From the NCBI GenBank assembly GCA_049597955.1, contig JBMYND010000010.1, positions 3,984 to 67,983 of the forward strand: a DNA stretch of 64,000 bases. Reading direction: 5' to 3'. A program made the position numbers and the translations under genes. Below, one piece after another: positions 60,945 to 64,000 of this stretch; position 1 is the stretch's first letter; each line of letters starts with the position of its first letter. The notes beneath the pieces are model-generated. The model saw only the letters and a list, made by a program, of their open reading frames with translations, had not been told where the DNA came from and searched no databases. This stretch comes from JAYPAN01 sp049597955 (GTDB taxonomy: Bacteria > Pseudomonadota > Alphaproteobacteria > RS24).

Positions 60945-61940
60945 TTAGGCAAGTTTTCTGAAATGCGGCAGGCGCAGCAAATAAAGCAGCAGGGGAACGC
61001 CGAGAAATGCGGTCAACACGCCGAGTTTCAATTCCGGGCTGACCGGCAATAAGCGGATAAGACTGTCAGCACCAATCAACATAAGCGCACCGACCAGCGC
61101 CGAAGGCAGCAAGATTTGTGACGGTCGATGGCCGCAAAACGGTCTTACCAAATGCGGCGCAACCAAGCCAACAAAACCAATCACACCGGTCACCGCCACA
61201 ACCGAGCCAAGCGCCAGCGCCAGCCCCAGCGCCATGCGGATATAAAGATACCGCAAATCAATGCCAAGGCTTTCAGCCACCCTGTCGCCCAGTGCCAGCC
61301 CATCCAGCGCGCGCGCGCAAGACGCCAGCAAACACAGGCCAAGCACACTGCCCGGCAGTGCCAGCCAAATATGCGCCCAGCTTCGATTTTCCACCGCACC
61401 AAGCAGCCAAAAGGCAATTTCCAGCGCCGCAAATATATTGGGCGACAAATTCAGCACCAAGGAAATCATCGCGCCCGCCAAGGCGCTGACGGCAAAACCG
61501 GCCAGTATCAACCGCAAGGAAGATGGGCTTTTACCGGCAAACAGCAGCAAGACCACCACTGACGCCAAAGCCGCCAAAGCAGCAAAGGCAGGAACCACAA
61601 ATGATAATGTGCCGGACAGGCCAAGATATATCGCCACCACAGCGCCCAAAGCGGCGGCATTGGACGCGCCCAATAAAGACGGCTCAGCCAGCGGATTGCG
61701 CAAAAGACCTTGAATGGCGGCACCGGCCATGCCGAGAACCAGCCCGTTCAACGCCGCCAGCGCCAGACGCGGGGCGCGAATATCAGCGAAAATAATCGCA
61801 GCAAAGGCATTGTCGCCGTCGCCACTCATCCAGCCAAGTAAATCGCGCATGCCGACCGGCGCGTCGCCGCATAAAAGCGAGACGAAGGACAGCGCGACAA
61901 GCGCCGGCAATAAGCGCAGGCTGAGAGACAAACCGGTCAT
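60945..61940 (-). CDS. btuC: Vitamin B12 ABC transporter permease
   Basis: 331 residues, about ten membrane segments. BtuC/FecCD features: DIRAPRLALAALNGLVLGMAG, GLLRNPLAEPSLLGASNAAALGA, and the cytoplasmic coupling EAA-like loop with GFVGLVAPHLVRPFCGHRP. It is upstream of the riboswitch, so it is transcribed independently of btuB and diverges from the secreted BtuF gene. Context supports B12; the sequence alone fits any FecCD permease. Confidence 0.87.
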   Translation of the reverse strand: MTGLSLSLRLLPALVALSFVSLLCGDAPVGMRDLLGWMSGDGDNAFAAIIFADIRAPRLALAALNGLVLGMAGAAIQGLLRNPLAEPSLLGASNAAALGAVVAIYLGLSGTLSFVVPAFAALAALASVVVLLLFAGKSPSSLRLILAGFAVSALAGAMISLVLNLSPNIFAALEIAFWLLGAVENRSWAHIWLALPGSVLGLCLLASCARALDGLALGDRVAESLGIDLRYLYIRMALGLALALGSVVAVTGVIGFVGLVAPHLVRPFCGHRPSQILLPSALVGALMLIGADSLIRLLPVSPELKLGVLTAFLGVPLLLYLLRLPHFRKLA

Positions 61941-62034
61941 GGCGGCAAGCTAGCAGAGTGCGGCTGAAATGCCAGAGGGAAACAGCGCCGATTTGGAACT
62001 GGACATCAGCCGGTCGGCATGGCACAGCCAGACC

Positions 62035-62928
62035 ATGCGCAGGGTTTTTTTATCTTTTATCCTCTGGTTCACCGCCCAGAATATAGCGGCAGCAGCAATG
62101 GCGATGAACGCGCCCGATGCCAGCGCCCAACTGCCGCGCCTTGTCAGCCTCAATATGTGCGCTGACCCTTATTTGATGGCATTTGCCGATAAGCGGCAAA
62201 TTCTGGCGCTGACCGCTTTTTCAACACAGGCGGAATTATCGCCTTTTGCCGATGCGGCGCGCGCTTACCCGACCGGCACGGGCAGCATTGAAGACTTGCT
62301 GGCGCAAAAACCGGATTTGGTGATTACCAGCGCCTATTCCGACGCAAACCGGCTGAAATTACTGGCGGCAGCAGATATTGAGGTTTTGCAATTGGACGCC
62401 GCCCAAAGCTATGCCCAAGCGCGCGGCGAAATTATCCGGCTTGGCCGCGCTATTGGCCGCCTGCCGCAAGCACGCGCTTATTTGCGACGCCTTGATGCCG
62501 CCGTTAAAGCGCATAGCCGGACACCAAGCGCGACCCGCCGCCCGCGCCTGGTCAATTTCCAGCGCCGTGGCTTATCGGTCGGCAAAGGCCATATTGTCGA
62601 TGACATTATCACGCTTGCCGGGGCTGAAAATGCCACGCGGCAAACCGGCGAGGCAAATCAGCCATTAATGGTGTTAAGTCTTGAAGCCCTGCCCGGCTTG
62701 CAGGCCGATTTTCTGCTCACCGGCGCGCCCGTATCTATTGACGCACAACCAATTGACAGGGGCAGCGATATTCTGAGCCATCCGGCCTTGCGCAAATTTT
62801 TTCCGCCGGAAAAGCGCCTTGTCCTGCCCGATAATCTGGTGACTTGCGCCGGTGCGGCAACGCCTTTGGCGCTGGCCAGATTGCGCGCCGCGCTGGATGC
62901 CGTTTCCGGCAAGGCTAATCCAGATTAA
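62035..62928 (+). CDS. btuF: Secreted BtuF-like B12-binding protein
   Basis: About 297 residues from the ATG at 62035, which gives a signal peptide (MRRVFLSFILWFTAQNIAAA..., cleavage near residue 33); an upstream ATG at 61969 has no ribosome site and is in doubt. Fold signatures: LPRLVSLNMCADPYLMAFADK, LLAQKPDLVITSAYSDANRL and VGKGHIVDDIITLAG. Periplasmic substrate-binding component for the BtuCD importer; diverges from btuC. Last 14 bp overlap the next gene on the other strand. Confidence 0.75.
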   Translation: MRRVFLSFILWFTAQNIAAAAMAMNAPDASAQLPRLVSLNMCADPYLMAFADKRQILALTAFSTQAELSPFADAARAYPTGTGSIEDLLAQKPDLVITSAYSDANRLKLLAAADIEVLQLDAAQSYAQARGEIIRLGRAIGRLPQARAYLRRLDAAVKAHSRTPSATRRPRLVNFQRRGLSVGKGHIVDDIITLAGAENATRQTGEANQPLMVLSLEALPGLQADFLLTGAPVSIDAQPIDRGSDILSHPALRKFFPPEKRLVLPDNLVTCAGAATPLALARLRAALDAVSGKANPD

Positions 62929-63931
62929 GCCATTTACGCATTATGGCAATCGGTCGGCGCAGCACATAAAGCGGTAAAGGCATATGGGCGTTTTCAATCG
63001 TCACGCGCTCCAGCACAGGCGGGGCCAGCCCATCCGGCGCGCGCACCAGCCGCGCCCGCACATGGCGGTCGGCGAACAGCCCGGCCAGCCAAGGTGAAAT
63101 ATGCTCCACTTCAAGCTCATAATCCATATTGTCATGGCGAATTTGCAGCCGTGACCCGGCCTCCAGCGCCATCGCGCCTTGCGGTGGCAAGCGAATGTCA
63201 ATTTGCGCCGGCCCGCGCGGGGCCAGCCCGCTTTCTATGGGCACGGCAAGCCGCGCCGGCACATCGACATTGACCGGCACCGGTATCAGAAAACTGCCGA
63301 AAATGAGAAAAAATACCCCCAGCACCACGCCGAGCCGCGCCAGCAGCGCCGACCAGCCGCGCCCGCCATGCACACCGCGATTCATCGCCTCCATTGTATA
63401 GGCCGCTGCTTCAGCAAGCTGGTCAAGCAGCACCCGCACCGGCTGTGACCAGCCAGCCTCACGCAGCAGAAAAATACCGCCTTGCACTTTACCCTTGCGA
63501 TTGACCAGTGGCACAAACAGACCGGCACGCGGCATATTTTGCGGCCAGGGTTCCAGCTTGTCATTGCCGGCAATCACTTGCGCTGAGATTTGCTTATTGC
63601 CCCAACCCGATTTGTGCAGCCATTTGGCCAATTTCTGGCCCCATTGCAAAACCGGCTTGCTCTCTTTGCTTTTGGCAATGCCGGAAATGGTCACGTCAAA
63701 CCGACCGAATCGGCCCTTTGTCCAGAAAACAGCACAATCATAGGGCGCAAACCGGTTCAGGCGATTGACCAGCAAGCGCGCCAAATAATCATGGCCAACC
63801 ACGCGGCGAAACTCATGCTCAAGCAAAAACAGACCGGCCAGCGCGCGCATGCCGACCGTTTTCTGCCGGTCGGCAGCCTGATAGGCCGCCTCCAAATCGG
63901 CATCAAACCCGGTTTTTTCGTCTTCTGTCAC
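62915..63931 (-). CDS. GAF-like domain joined by one membrane helix to an adaptor-like domain
   Basis: 338 residues from the GTG at 63931; a TTG at 63934 is also possible, and a stop lies just before. The N-terminal about 180 residues resemble a GAF-type sensor (YDCAVFWTKGRFGRFDV; RAGLFVPLVNRKGKVQGGIFLL). One strong membrane helix follows (VVLGVFFLIFGSFLIPV, near 210-225), then a beta-rich periplasmic-type segment (NVDVPARLAVPIESGLAPRGPAQIDI). That layout recalls membrane-fusion adaptor proteins of large secretion loci. No partner transporter lies within the window. Function uncertain. Confidence 0.55.
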   Translation of the reverse strand: MTEDEKTGFDADLEAAYQAADRQKTVGMRALAGLFLLEHEFRRVVGHDYLARLLVNRLNRFAPYDCAVFWTKGRFGRFDVTISGIAKSKESKPVLQWGQKLAKWLHKSGWGNKQISAQVIAGNDKLEPWPQNMPRAGLFVPLVNRKGKVQGGIFLLREAGWSQPVRVLLDQLAEAAAYTMEAMNRGVHGGRGWSALLARLGVVLGVFFLIFGSFLIPVPVNVDVPARLAVPIESGLAPRGPAQIDIRLPPQGAMALEAGSRLQIRHDNMDYELEVEHISPWLAGLFADRHVRARLVRAPDGLAPPVLERVTIENAHMPLPLYVLRRPIAIMRKWLNLD

Positions 63932-63940
63932 CAATAATCA

Positions 63941-64000
63941 TGCCCGTCGTTAAAAAAATGCGCACGGCATAGCCAAAATTTTGCTTTATTGTTAAATGTT
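63941..64000. other. Terminal 60 bp without a supported gene
   Basis: The minus-strand frame upstream of the last gene hits a stop at 63938-63940. The remaining sequence to the window end shows no gene on either strand that I can support. Confidence 0.4.

Overview
The window looks like chromosomal DNA of a free-living, Gram-negative alphaproteobacterium, probably aquatic or marine. The evidence is an outer-membrane assembly protein (LptD), a Kdo-pathway isomerase (KdsD), several beta-barrel and TonB-dependent receptors, a CYP153-type alkane hydroxylase, an alphaproteobacterial-style GltB/GltD pair, HutG-type amidohydrolase and HisN. Genus cannot be fixed from the sequence alone. Most of the window is moderately GC-rich with short intergenic gaps and many ATGA-type overlaps. 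One block, about 30.49-32.51 kb, is visibly AT-richer and is probably acquired DNA.

Layout. 0-11.3 kb is envelope-heavy: the 3' end of lptD, a MipA/OmpV protein, diacylglycerol kinase, a biotin-carrier/carboxyltransferase pair, an MDR-family oxidoreductase, two beta-barrel proteins, a TerB-like protein, small lipoproteins, and a ribbon-helix-helix protein overlapping an LpxR-like outer-membrane protein. 11.3-16.8 kb (minus strand) holds a secreted two-domain protein and a probable unit of repeat-bearing lipoprotein, CYP153, nucleoside transporter and Fe(II)/2-oxoglutarate-type oxygenase. 17-24.2 kb is small-molecule redox chemistry: aldonolactone oxidase with a PLP racemase/aldolase-fold enzyme, an esterase, an aldo/keto reductase, an old-yellow-enzyme and two small paralogous proteins. 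24.4-26.2 kb has a cadherin-like/cupredoxin lipoprotein and a paralogue of the secreted protein at 11.3 kb.

26.2-33.5 kb is the accessory part: an integrase-like protein that has lost its usual catalytic residues, a cupin, and a six-gene, end-overlapping minus-strand operon. The operon starts with a GIY-YIG (T5orf172-like) fusion protein, runs through two unknown AT-rich genes and ends in small secreted/TPR proteins and a renalase-like FAD enzyme. This operon is the best candidate here for an undescribed system. It is followed by a cold-shock protein with its own terminator and tRNA-Val(GAC).

33.8-55.5 kb is mostly housekeeping: nitronate monooxygenase-like enzyme, N-formylglutamate amidohydrolase, HisN, lipases, an NSS transporter, a small heat-shock protein, gltB-gltD (ammonia assimilation), MoxR/VWA, an MltB-type transglycosylase, galU, kdsD and a TonB receptor. 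55.5-62.9 kb is a vitamin B12 uptake locus: a cobalamin riboswitch leads btuB, a signal-less BtuF-like protein and BtuD, with an MlaF-type ATPase and msrA at the end of the unit. BtuC lies upstream of the riboswitch and a secreted BtuF diverges from it. The window ends with a membrane-anchored adaptor-like protein. All functional calls come from motif recognition by eye; no database search was run.
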